Below, piece after piece: positions 1-6,758 of a stretch of DNA of 64,000 nt (the stretch's first letter is position 1; each line of letters begins with the position of its first letter). The stretch spans positions 124,001-188,000 of the forward strand of contig NZ_AUFG01000001.1 in assembly GCF_000426385.1 (NCBI RefSeq). Direction: 5' to 3'. Position numbers and translations under genes: made by a program. Source of the stretch: Arsenicicoccus bolidensis DSM 15745 (lineage in GTDB: Bacteria > Actinomycetota > Actinomycetes > Actinomycetales > Dermatophilaceae). The notes under the pieces are model-generated. The model saw only the letters and a program-made list of their open reading frames with translations. It did no database searches and was not told the DNA's origin.

Positions 1-1409
1 ACCGCGCCGACGGACAGGCGGGTGTCCTTGAGGGCCTGCCGCGCCGCGTCCACCGGGGTGCCCCGGACCTGCGGCACCTGGTAGCGCTCGGGCCCGCGGC
101 TCACGACGAGGGTGACGTCGTCGGTGCGGTGCAGGGCCGTGCCCTCGCCCGGCGACGCCTGGATGACCGACCCGCGCGGGACCCGCTCGTCGTAGGTCTC
201 CTCGATGGCGGCGTCCAGGTGGGCGGCCGCGAGCCTCGACTGGGCGTCGGCGAGGGCGAGGCCCTGCAGGGCAGGCACGGTGGTGGAGGCACCGGGGCCC
301 TGGGTGAGGTACCACGCGCCACCGCCCCCCAGCAGGACCAGGAACGCCAGCAGGGGGAGGAGCAGGCGCAGCCGGCGCCGGCGGGGGGCTGCTGACGGAG
401 AGGCGGCGCCGCGCGTGGCGCCGACGGGGTCGCGGTGCTGCACCGGGGTGGGGATCGGTCGGGCGGACCCGGTTGCGCCGGAGCGCGGTATGGCGACCGT
501 CGGGGTCGCCCTGGCCGCGGAGGCCTCCGGCTCGCGGGGCCGGGCGTCGAGGTCGTCGGGGGAGAGCTCCGCCCGCACCTCGCGCAGCCGCTCGGCCAGG
601 GCGGCGCCGTCAGCGGGACGCTCCCCGGCGTCGCGGTGCGTGGCCCAGGCGACCACCTCGTCGAGCGCGGCGGGCACGCTGGGGACGACGTCGCTCGGGG
701 CCGTGATGCTGCCGTGCACGTGCTGGTAGGCGACGTGGATCGGGGACTCGCCCTCGTAGGCCTTCTGACCGGTCAAGAGCTCGTAGAGGATCAGGCCGGT
801 CGCGTAGACGTCGCTGCGCGCGTCGGCGATGCCCCGCTCGACCTGCTCGGGGGACAGGTAGGACACCGTGCCGAGGATCGTGCTGCTGGCGGCGGTGACG
901 GTCTGAGCGGTGACGGCACGGGCCAGGCCGAAGTCGGCCACCTTGACGCGGCCGTCGTCACGGATGATGACGTTCTCGGGCTTGACGTCGCGGTGGATGA
1001 TCCCGGCCCGGTGGGCCACGCCGAGCGCCTCGGCCAGGGGCACGACCAGGTCGAGGGCGGCACGAACCGTGAGGGGAGCCTCGGCGTGGACGACCTCGCG
1101 CAGGGTGCGACCCGGCACCAGCTCCATGACGAGGAACATGTCGTCATGGTCGATGCCCTGGTCGAACACCGCCACGATGCGCGGGTCGTTGAGGCGGGCC
1201 GCGGACCTCGCCTCGCGCTGGAACCTCGAGGTGAACGACTCGTCGTCGGTCAGCCCACGCCGCAGGATCTTGACGGCGACCTCACGGTCGAGGCGCTCGT
1301 CCAGGCCCTCCCACACGGACGCCATACCGCCGTCGGCGATGTGCCGGACCAGGCGATAACGCCCGTCCAGCACACGCCCGGGCGCGGTCACGTCGGTGGG
1401 TCGAGGCAC
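1..1409 (-). CDS. PASTA-domain Ser/Thr protein kinase, PknL-like (3' end beyond window)
   Basis: Membrane Hanks-type kinase, about 470 residues visible. The kinase domain occupies roughly residues 15-280, with the glycine loop region near the start (IADGGMASVWEG), the AVKI lysine, catalytic HRDVKPEN and the DFG motif (VADFGLA). A Ser/Thr/Pro/Arg-rich juxtamembrane linker precedes one transmembrane helix at about 353-372, then extracellular PASTA repeats begin (STTVPALQGLALADAQSRL) and run off the window. Actinobacterial kinases of this kind phosphorylate division and wall proteins. The close Rv2175c-like gene suggests PknL, whose known substrate is Rv2175c; M. tuberculosis PknL lacks PASTA domains, so the domain content differs. 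GTG start chosen from a -10 hexamer 6 nt upstream. Orthology is inferred from context. Confidence 0.93.
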   Translation of the reverse strand, partial: MPRPTDVTAPGRVLDGRYRLVRHIADGGMASVWEGLDERLDREVAVKILRRGLTDDESFTSRFQREARSAARLNDPRIVAVFDQGIDHDDMFLVMELVPGRTLREVVHAEAPLTVRAALDLVVPLAEALGVAHRAGIIHRDVKPENVIIRDDGRVKVADFGLARAVTAQTVTAASSTILGTVSYLSPEQVERGIADARSDVYATGLILYELLTGQKAYEGESPIHVAYQHVHGSITAPSDVVPSVPAALDEVVAWATHRDAGERPADGAALAERLREVRAELSPDDLDARPREPEASAARATPTVAIPRSGATGSARPIPTPVQHRDPVGATRGAASPSAAPRRRRLRLLLPLLAFLVLLGGGGAWYLTQGPGASTTVPALQGLALADAQSRLAAAHLDAAIEETYDERVPRGSVIQASPGEGTALHRTDDVTLVVSRGPERYQVPQVRGTPVDAARQALKDTRLSVGA

Positions 1410-1415
1410 CGTTCG

Positions 1416-1421
1416 ATCCTA
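1416..1421 (-). promoter_or_regulatory. -10 hexamer (TAGGAT), leaderless kinase promoter
   Basis: TAGGAT on the minus strand ends 6 nt before the kinase GTG with no Shine-Dalgarno between, so the transcript probably starts at or next to the start codon. Confidence 0.45.
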
Positions 1422-1442
1422 GGCGGGGGAGCCTCCCCGACC

Positions 1443-2291
1443 TCACATCCGGGACCGGTGTGCCTTGACGGAGGCGACGTAGCGGTGGGTCTCGCGGTAC
1501 ATCCCGCGCTTCTTGACCGAGGGGAGCCCCTGGTAGTAGGCGCCGATGGCCGCGTCCTCGCTGCCGGCGGTCGCCTGGAGCTGCTTGAGGATGACGACCC
1601 CGGCCGTGACGTTGTCGCGGGCGTCGCCGAGGTCGAGTCGGCGGCCTGCGAGCGACGAGGCCCAGCGGGCGTTGGCGGGCATCACCTGCATGGTGCCCCT
1701 CGCGCCGACGTGGGACGTGACGTCCTGGCGCCACCCGGACTCCTGGAGCCCGACGGCGAGCGCGAGCCGCCGGTCGACGCCGTGCTCGTCGGCCACCTGC
1801 TCGATGAGGGCGCGGACCTGGGCCTTCTGCGTCCCGGCAGCGGCAGGTGGGGACGTGCGGGCGGTGGCCCTGGCGACGGGTGCCTTGCTCGTGGGGGCCT
1901 TGGACGGGGGTGCCGTGCGCGTGGGGGCCGTGGTCGCGGGAGCCTGGCGACGTCCGGCCTGGGCGTCGGTGCCGGCCGCGGGGATCACGAGCCGCTGGCC
2001 GGGGTGGATGCGACGTCCCCCGCCCTGCAGGCCGTTGGCCGCGACGACGGCCTGCACGGTCGTGCCGGCGCGCCGGGCGATGGTGTAGGTCGAGTCTCCG
2101 CGGCGCACGGTGTAGTCCCCCTGGACGGCGGACAGCACCGACAGCGCAGACAGCGCCGACGCTGCGGACGCTGCGGACGTGGCGGACGCTGCGGAGGACG
2201 TGGACGGGTGCGACGTGGTGGACGGGGAGGTGGCGGTGGGGGTGATCGCGACGGCGATCGAGACGGCGGCGATTCCGGCGACGAGGGGCAT
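1443..2291 (-). CDS. secreted LysM / SLT-type lytic transglycosylase
   Basis: 282-residue exported murein hydrolase. The N terminus has a hydrophobic segment (MPLVAGIAAVSIAVAI) followed by a Ser/Ala/Thr-rich stretch with near-repeats, then a LysM domain at about 57-106 (GDYTVRRGDSTYTIARRAGT to HPGQRLVIP). A Thr/Pro/Lys linker leads to a C-terminal SLT-like domain at about 160-275, with catalytic-Glu context (LALAVGLQESGWRQD) and the GTMQVMP motif. It should bind glycan by LysM and cleave it in the cell wall. ATG at 2291 has AAGGA about 9 nt upstream. It lies between the PASTA kinase and the Rv2175c-like gene, hinting at a wall-growth neighbourhood. Family assignment is secure; physiological role is inferred. 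Confidence 0.92.
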   Translation of the reverse strand: MPLVAGIAAVSIAVAITPTATSPSTTSHPSTSSAASATSAASAASALSALSVLSAVQGDYTVRRGDSTYTIARRAGTTVQAVVAANGLQGGGRRIHPGQRLVIPAAGTDAQAGRRQAPATTAPTRTAPPSKAPTSKAPVARATARTSPPAAAGTQKAQVRALIEQVADEHGVDRRLALAVGLQESGWRQDVTSHVGARGTMQVMPANARWASSLAGRRLDLGDARDNVTAGVVILKQLQATAGSEDAAIGAYYQGLPSVKKRGMYRETHRYVASVKAHRSRM

Positions 2292-2442
2292 CGTGGGTCC
2301 TTGTGGTCGGTGTCGGGGAGCGTGGTCCGTCCGGTGGGAGGTCAGGGCCCGAGCGCGTCGGGCGACCTTGAACGATCCAGCCCGTCCAGTGAAGCACGCT
2401 CACCCGGATGGCGCATCCGTGCGCGTCGACCGGCGCGCATGG

Positions 2443-2448
2443 CAGGCT
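2443..2448 (+). promoter_or_regulatory. -10 hexamer (CAGGCT) of the Rv2175c-like gene
   Basis: CAGGCT ends 7 nt before the GTG at 2456; no Shine-Dalgarno is visible between, consistent with a leaderless mRNA. Confidence 0.35.
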
Positions 2449-2455
2449 AGGGGCC

Positions 2456-2845
2456 GTGAGCCGCTCCTCAGCCCCTGACCAGGTCCTCCTCGCCCGTCTC
2501 GACGAGCTCGTGCCCGAGTGGATCACCGTGCCCGACGTCGCCGAGGCGTGCGCCGTCCCCCTGGCGACCGTCCGGTCGTGGCTCGCGGAGGGTGAGATCG
2601 CGTCCGTGCGCCGCGGCGAGCGCAAGGTCGTGAGCATCCCCGCGACCTTCGTCCAGGACGGGGCGCCGCTGCACCTGCTGCGCGGGACCCTGTCGGTCCT
2701 GCACGACTCCGGCCTCAGCGACGCCGAGGCGATCGCCTGGCTGCACGAGCCGGACGACACGCTGCGCACCGGCACCCCGGTCGGCGACCTGCGTGCGGGG
2801 CACCGCACCGAGATCCGCCGCCGTGCGCAGGAGCTGGCCTTCTGA
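2456..2845 (+). CDS. Rv2175c-like DNA-binding protein
   Basis: 129-residue protein with an N-terminal winged helix-turn-helix-like region (ITVPDVAEACAVPLATVRSWLAEGEI) and the C-terminal domain typical of the Rv2175c family (RGTLSVLHDSGLSDAEAIAWL). In M. tuberculosis the homologue is a DNA-binding protein phosphorylated by PknL, which blocks DNA binding; the kinase here lies one gene away on the opposite strand. GTG 2456 is preferred over the upstream ATG because family similarity begins soon after it and a -10 hexamer ends 7 nt upstream. Family call is strong, regulon unknown. Confidence 0.85.
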   Translation: MSRSSAPDQVLLARLDELVPEWITVPDVAEACAVPLATVRSWLAEGEIASVRRGERKVVSIPATFVQDGAPLHLLRGTLSVLHDSGLSDAEAIAWLHEPDDTLRTGTPVGDLRAGHRTEIRRRAQELAF

Positions 2846-2924
2846 GGGTGACCCCGCGAGGCGGTGGCGCCTCCCGGCATACGGCCGGGGTCTCGTCAGC
2901 CGTCGGCCCGGCGGCTGACGCCGC

Positions 2925-4022
2925 TCAGGTGGTGCGGCTCGTGGCGTAGGTCGCGAGGTCGACGAGGACCTGACGGCCGTCGTCGAGGAGCGCCCGCGTG
3001 TCGTGCAGCCGCTCCAGACCCTGGGCCACGAGGCGCTCGATGTCGCGCTCGACCGCGTCGACGGCTCCGGACGCGACGATCGTCTCGCGCATCCAGTCCA
3101 CCGTCTCGTCGTCCACGTCGGGGTCGCCGAGGTGGCGGCTGAAGCGCGCGGCGCGCTCGTCGTCGAGGGTGGACAGGGTGTGCGCCACCAGGACGGTGTG
3201 CTTGCCCTCGCGCAGGTCGTCGCCGGCGGGCTTGCCCGTCGCCTCGGGGTCGCCGAACACCCCGAGCAGGTCGTCGCGCAGCTGGAAGGCCTGGCCGACG
3301 GCCAGCCCGAACTCGCCGAGCTTCTTGAGGTCGCCCTGCTTGGCACCCGCCGCCGCGGCCCCGATGACGAGGGGGTGCTCGATGGAGTACTTCGCGCTCT
3401 TGTAGGTGATGACGCGGTGCGCCAGCCGCAGGCGCTGCTCGGTCGTGAGGTCGTCCCAGCCGCGCGCGGCCTCGAGCACGTCGAGGAACTGCCCGCCCAT
3501 GAGCTGGGTCCGCATCTCGTCGAACACCGGCCGCGCGCCGTGCAGCTCGTGCCGGCTCAGCCCGGAGCCGGCGAACATCGAGTCGGTCCAGGTCAGGCAG
3601 AGGTTGCCGGCGAGGATGGCCCCCGCGACGCCGAACCGGTCCGACAGCCCCTCCCACTGCTGCTCCGCGTGGTGCGCGGCGAGGCGGCGGTGCGCGGCGG
3701 GCAGGCCGCGTCGGGTGTCGCTGTCGTCCATGACGTCGTCGTGGATGAGCGCCGCGGCCTGGAAGAGCTCCATCGCGGCGGCGGCCCGCACGATGGCTTC
3801 GTTGTCGTCGCCCCCGGCGGCGCGGTAGCCCCAGTAGCAGAAGGCGGCGCGCAGCCGCTTGCCCCCGCGCAGCAGGTCGGCGATCGCGTCGACGAGCAGG
3901 CGGGTGTCGCGCCCCACGGGCGCGAGCTGGGACGTGCGCAGGGCGATCTCCTCGTCGATCTCGGCCTGGACCCGGTGACGCAGCTGCGCCAGGTCGACGA
4001 TCTCGGTCCCTGCGGTGGTCAT
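2925..4022 (-). CDS. polyprenyl (geranylgeranyl-type) diphosphate synthase
   Basis: 365-residue trans-isoprenyl diphosphate synthase that condenses IPP with allylic diphosphates, feeding carotenoid, quinone or polyprenol pathways. Both aspartate-rich motifs are visible: DDVMDDSD (first, DDxxD-type) and RDDLLGVFGD (second). Chain length cannot be read reliably. ATG 4022 is chosen because GGAGG lies about 9 nt upstream, so the longer in-frame extension to 4121 is rejected. It is divergent from metF, and the polyprenyl synthase next to metF and the Rv2175c-like gene recalls the idsA2 neighbourhood in mycobacteria. Confidence 0.92.
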   Translation of the reverse strand: MTTAGTEIVDLAQLRHRVQAEIDEEIALRTSQLAPVGRDTRLLVDAIADLLRGGKRLRAAFCYWGYRAAGGDDNEAIVRAAAAMELFQAAALIHDDVMDDSDTRRGLPAAHRRLAAHHAEQQWEGLSDRFGVAGAILAGNLCLTWTDSMFAGSGLSRHELHGARPVFDEMRTQLMGGQFLDVLEAARGWDDLTTEQRLRLAHRVITYKSAKYSIEHPLVIGAAAAGAKQGDLKKLGEFGLAVGQAFQLRDDLLGVFGDPEATGKPAGDDLREGKHTVLVAHTLSTLDDERAARFSRHLGDPDVDDETVDWMRETIVASGAVDAVERDIERLVAQGLERLHDTRALLDDGRQVLVDLATYATSRTT

Positions 4023-4122
4023 CCCGGCATCCTCCGTCGGTGCGGCCCTGCGGCACTGTGGGTACGGCGACACGGGAGTGCCCACATGTCGGTGCAGACC
4101 GAGCCTACGCGGTCGGGTCACC

Positions 4123-4128
4123 TAGAGT
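4123..4128 (+). promoter_or_regulatory. -10 hexamer (TAGAGT) of metF
   Basis: TAGAGT ends 7 nt before the metF ATG, with no Shine-Dalgarno in between; likely leaderless. Confidence 0.5.
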
Positions 4129-4135
4129 CGCGGCC

Positions 4136-5047
4136 ATGGCATCGGGCACGTCCTTCCTCGCTCCCCGCGACCTCTCCGGCATCTCCATCCCGGACATGCT
4201 GCGGTCCGAGGGGACGAGCTTCAGCTTCGAGTTCTTCCCGCCCAAGAACGACGAGTCGGAGCAGGTGCTGTGGGAGGCGATCCGCCACCTGGAGAAGAAG
4301 CGCCCGTCGTTCGTGTCGGTGACCTACGGCGCCGGCGGGTCCACGCGCGACCGCACGGTCCGCGTCACCCGGCGCATCGCCGAGGAGACGACCCTGCTGC
4401 CCATGGCCCACCTGACCTGCGTCGCCTCCTCGCGGGCCGAGCTGCGCAGCGTGGTCGGGGCGTATGCCGACGCCGGGATCCGCAACGTCATGGTGCTGCG
4501 CGGCGACCCCGCCGGCGGCCTCGGCAGCCCCTGGGTGGCCCACCCCGAGGGGCTCGACCACGCCGACCAGCTCGTGTCCCTGGTGCGCGCCCTGGGCGGC
4601 TTCACGGTGGGGGTGGCGGCGTTCCCCGACAAGCACCCCGAGTCGGCCTCGCTGGAGCAGGACGCCGACGTGCTGGTCGCCAAGCAGCGGGCCGGGGCGG
4701 ACTTCGCGGTGACGCAGATGGTCTTCGACGTCGACAACTACCTGCGCCTGCGGGACATGGTGGCGGCGCGTGGCGGGACCCTGCCGATCATCCCGGGGCT
4801 GATGCCGATCACCTCGGCCAAGCAGATCACGCGCATGGCCGAGCTGTCCGGGGCCGCCCTGCCCGTCGCCGTGACGTCGCGGCTGGAGGCGGTGGGGGAC
4901 GACGCCGACGCCGTGCGCGAGGTGGGGGTCGAGATCGCGACCGAGCACGCGTCCCGCCTCATGGCCGAGGGCGCGCCGGGGCTGCACTTCTACACGATGA
5001 ACCGCTCGACCGCGACGCTCGAGGTCTTCGCCAACCTGGGGCACTGA
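4136..5047 (+). CDS. metF: methylenetetrahydrofolate reductase
   Basis: 303-residue cytosolic flavoprotein reducing 5,10-methylene-THF to 5-methyl-THF for methionine synthesis. The (beta/alpha)8 family hallmarks are present: FSFEFFPPKND near residue 28, VTYGAGGSTRDRT, NVMVLRGDPAGG, the central AKQRAGADFAVTQMVFD and PGLMPITSAKQI. Length is normal for bacterial MetF. ATG 4136 fits the start of homology and a -10 hexamer 7 nt upstream. It ends 3 bp from the convergent DUF4126 gene, leaving no room for a conventional terminator between them. Confidence 0.96.
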   Translation: MASGTSFLAPRDLSGISIPDMLRSEGTSFSFEFFPPKNDESEQVLWEAIRHLEKKRPSFVSVTYGAGGSTRDRTVRVTRRIAEETTLLPMAHLTCVASSRAELRSVVGAYADAGIRNVMVLRGDPAGGLGSPWVAHPEGLDHADQLVSLVRALGGFTVGVAAFPDKHPESASLEQDADVLVAKQRAGADFAVTQMVFDVDNYLRLRDMVAARGGTLPIIPGLMPITSAKQITRMAELSGAALPVAVTSRLEAVGDDADAVREVGVEIATEHASRLMAEGAPGLHFYTMNRSTATLEVFANLGH

Positions 5048-5050
5048 CCC

Positions 5051-5644
5051 TCAGCCGGTGCGGGTGCCCCAGTCGTCATACCTGCGCTTGAGCCGGACGA
5101 TGCGCCGCAGCAGCCAGACCACGGCGACGATGCCGGCGAGCAGCAGGATCCCGGCCACCGTGGCGGCCGCCCAGGGATGCTCGGTGGCGAGGGTCATCAC
5201 GCCGATCACGGCGACGTCCTCCGCGGACGAGATGGCGACGTTGCTGACCGGCTCCGGCGAGGCGTTGACCCCCGCGCGGATCCCGGCCTTGACCCCGTGG
5301 CTGGCCAGGGCGCTGAAGCCACCGGTCGCGGCGGCGAAGGCCTGCTCCAGCCCGGACCCCTCGTGGCCGGCCAGGAGATAGCCCAGGGTCGCGCCGACGG
5401 CCGGCCGGACGACGGTGTGGACGCTGTCCCACATCGAGTCGAGGTAGGGGATCTTGTCGGCGAACATCTCCAGCAGGAACAGCACCGCGGCGGCGATCAG
5501 CACGTCCGTGCGGGTCAGCACGTGCGGGACCAGGTCGATCGAGAAGAACCGCCCGGCCAGGCCCATGACGAGCACCACGGCGTAGGCGTTGATGCCGCTC
5601 GCCCAGCCGCTCGTGAAGACCATCGGTAGCAGCTCGGTCCCCAT
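5051..5644 (-). CDS. DUF4126 family membrane protein
   Basis: 197-residue polytopic membrane protein of unknown function. It begins with the family motif FTSGWASGINAYAVVLVMGL and has about four hydrophobic segments (around 10-30, 48-65, 80-105 and 150-180), ending in a basic tail (RRIVRLKRRYDDWGTRTG). ATG 5644 has GAGGAGG about 6 nt upstream. It converges on metF. Nothing in the sequence indicates a substrate. Confidence 0.85.
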   Translation of the reverse strand: MGTELLPMVFTSGWASGINAYAVVLVMGLAGRFFSIDLVPHVLTRTDVLIAAAVLFLLEMFADKIPYLDSMWDSVHTVVRPAVGATLGYLLAGHEGSGLEQAFAAATGGFSALASHGVKAGIRAGVNASPEPVSNVAISSAEDVAVIGVMTLATEHPWAAATVAGILLLAGIVAVVWLLRRIVRLKRRYDDWGTRTG

Positions 5645-5664
5645 GGGTCCTCCTCAGTGATCGT

Positions 5665-5688
5665 GTGCTCGTGCTCGTGCTCGTGCTC
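5665..5688. repeat. GTGCTC hexanucleotide repeat, 4 copies
   Basis: Four perfect tandem copies of GTGCTC lie in the leader upstream of the DUF4126 gene, about 20 bp before its start codon. Copy number could vary between strains. Confidence 0.8.
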
Positions 5689-5841
5689 GGGTCTCGCCGG
5701 GCCGGCGGCCTGGCTCGAGCCAAGGGCGTCCGACGACGACGCCTCACGGTATCCGGTCGGGGCCCCTCGGTCAGGGATCGACTGACCTGCGCCGATGCGC
5801 AAGCGGGTGACGTGGGGGTGGGGTCTGTCGGTGGTCGGGCC

Positions 5842-5847
5842 TAGAGT
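5842..5847 (+). promoter_or_regulatory. -10 hexamer (TAGAGT) of the SOS cluster
   Basis: TAGAGT lies 8 nt upstream of the SOS box, so bound LexA would cover the transcription start and downstream region. Confidence 0.45.
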
Positions 5848-5855
5848 TCTCTCCA

Positions 5856-5871
5856 TCGAACACATGTTCGG
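5856..5871. promoter_or_regulatory. LexA-binding SOS box
   Basis: TCGAACACATGTTCGG matches the actinobacterial/Bacillus-type SOS box (CGAAC-N4-GTTCG core in TCGAACRNRTGTTCGA) in all but the last base. It sits 32 bp upstream of the DUF6504 ATG and just downstream of a -10 hexamer, as expected for LexA repression. The genes behind it include DnaE2-type and Y-family polymerases, which supports function. Confidence 0.85.
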
Positions 5872-5903
5872 TTCACGGGTCGGTTGTTCGAAGGAGGACG
5901 GCG

Positions 5904-6182
5904 ATGAGGCGGTGCGAGGACGTCATCGAGGTCAGGCACGAGGGCCGACCGTTGCAGTTCATCTGGCGAGGGCGCCTCTACGACGTGCGCGCGGTCGTCG
6001 ACCACTGGCGCGAGCGCCGCCCGTGGTGGCGCGAGGTGCCCGACACGCGGTCCATCACCCCCGCCGACCTCGAGGAGGAGGTCTGGCGGGTCGAGGCGGC
6101 CCCCGGCCGCTCCGGCTCCCTCGGCGTCTACGACCTGGCGGTGCGCGGCTCGCGCTGGCAGCTCGTCCGGCTCTCCGACTAG
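5904..6182 (+). CDS. DUF6504 family protein, first gene of the SOS cluster
   Basis: 92-residue, Trp/Arg-rich soluble protein (IWRGRLYDVRAVVDHWRERR, then RSGSLGVYDLAVRGSRWQL) of the DUF6504 family, which in actinobacteria is often found next to DnaE2/Y-family polymerase genes. GAAGGAGG lies about 8 nt before the ATG. As the first gene after the SOS box it should be damage-inducible. Molecular function is unknown; an accessory role in translesion synthesis is inferred only from its place in the cluster. Confidence 0.82.
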   Translation: MRRCEDVIEVRHEGRPLQFIWRGRLYDVRAVVDHWRERRPWWREVPDTRSITPADLEEEVWRVEAAPGRSGSLGVYDLAVRGSRWQLVRLSD

Positions 6183-6186
6183 GACT

Positions 6187-6290
6187 CCCCTCCGGCTCTT
6201 TCTCCGGCCTTCCTCCCGGCCCTTTCTCTCCCCTCTCTCCCCTCTATCTCCCTCTATCTCCCTCTCGTTCTTCTTCCGGCTCTCCCGACC
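6187..6290 (+). other. pyrimidine-rich tract between DUF6504 and the HEPN-like gene
   Basis: About 100 nt of almost pure C/T on the coding strand, with few G residues except in CCGG steps, including tandem CTCTATCTCCCT-type units near 6241-6268. In the RNA this would be C-rich, G-poor and unstructured, resembling a Rho-utilisation site. No gene fits here. Function as a Rho site or regulatory leader is inference. Confidence 0.55.
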
Positions 6291-6317
6291 GGACCGTATG
6301 ACGAAAGCAGGTGCACC

Positions 6318-6758
6318 ATGACCGCCACGATCGCCACCAGCACGCGTCCGCCGCTGACCACGGCGACGCTCGACCTGCTCGACCGCGCCTACGCCGCCCT
6401 CGCCGAGGCGACCTGCGCGGGCACGACCGCCGACCGCTACGTCGCGGCGCACCTGTCGGGGCTGCGCGCCGGGGCGGCGCTGCTCGCCACCCGGGGACCG
6501 GTCTCGGGCCGGGGACGGCCCCGCAGCGTCTGGGAGCTGCTGCCGGCCGCCGCGCCGGAGCTGGGGGAGTGGGCCGCGTTCTACGCCGCCTCGGCGACCC
6601 GCCGCTCCGTGGCCGAGCGGGGTGGACCCGTCTCGGCGCGCGAGGCGGACGACCTGGTGCGGGCCTCCGAGACCTTCCTCGCCCTGGTCGAGTCCGCCCT
6701 CGGGGCCCCGCCGCACGCACCGCTGCCGTCCCTGCAGGTGGCCACCGGTGGCCGATGA
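6318..6758 (+). CDS. SAV_6107-type HEPN-domain protein
   Basis: 146-residue, mostly alpha-helical Ala-rich protein of the family annotated as SAV_6107 HEPN, habitually upstream of the actinobacterial DnaE2-type polymerase. Helical segments include LDLLDRAYAALAEAT and AREADDLVRASETFLALVESAL. I do not see the R-x4-6-H ribonuclease motif of toxin HEPN proteins, so a structural or adaptor role is more likely. It overlaps the polymerase gene by 11 nt, implying translational coupling and stoichiometric production. Confidence 0.8.
   Translation: MTATIATSTRPPLTTATLDLLDRAYAALAEATCAGTTADRYVAAHLSGLRAGAALLATRGPVSGRGRPRSVWELLPAAAPELGEWAAFYAASATRRSVAERGGPVSAREADDLVRASETFLALVESALGAPPHAPLPSLQVATGGR

Noticed and set aside
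5856-5871. ATG inside the SOS box as a start of an upstream gene
   Set aside because: The Shine-Dalgarno and homology support the DUF6504 start at 5904; the internal ATG is part of the operator palindrome.
6318-6758. HEPN toxin of a toxin-antitoxin pair
   Set aside because: No R-x4-6-H motif and no nucleotidyltransferase (MNT) partner; linked to dnaE2 instead.
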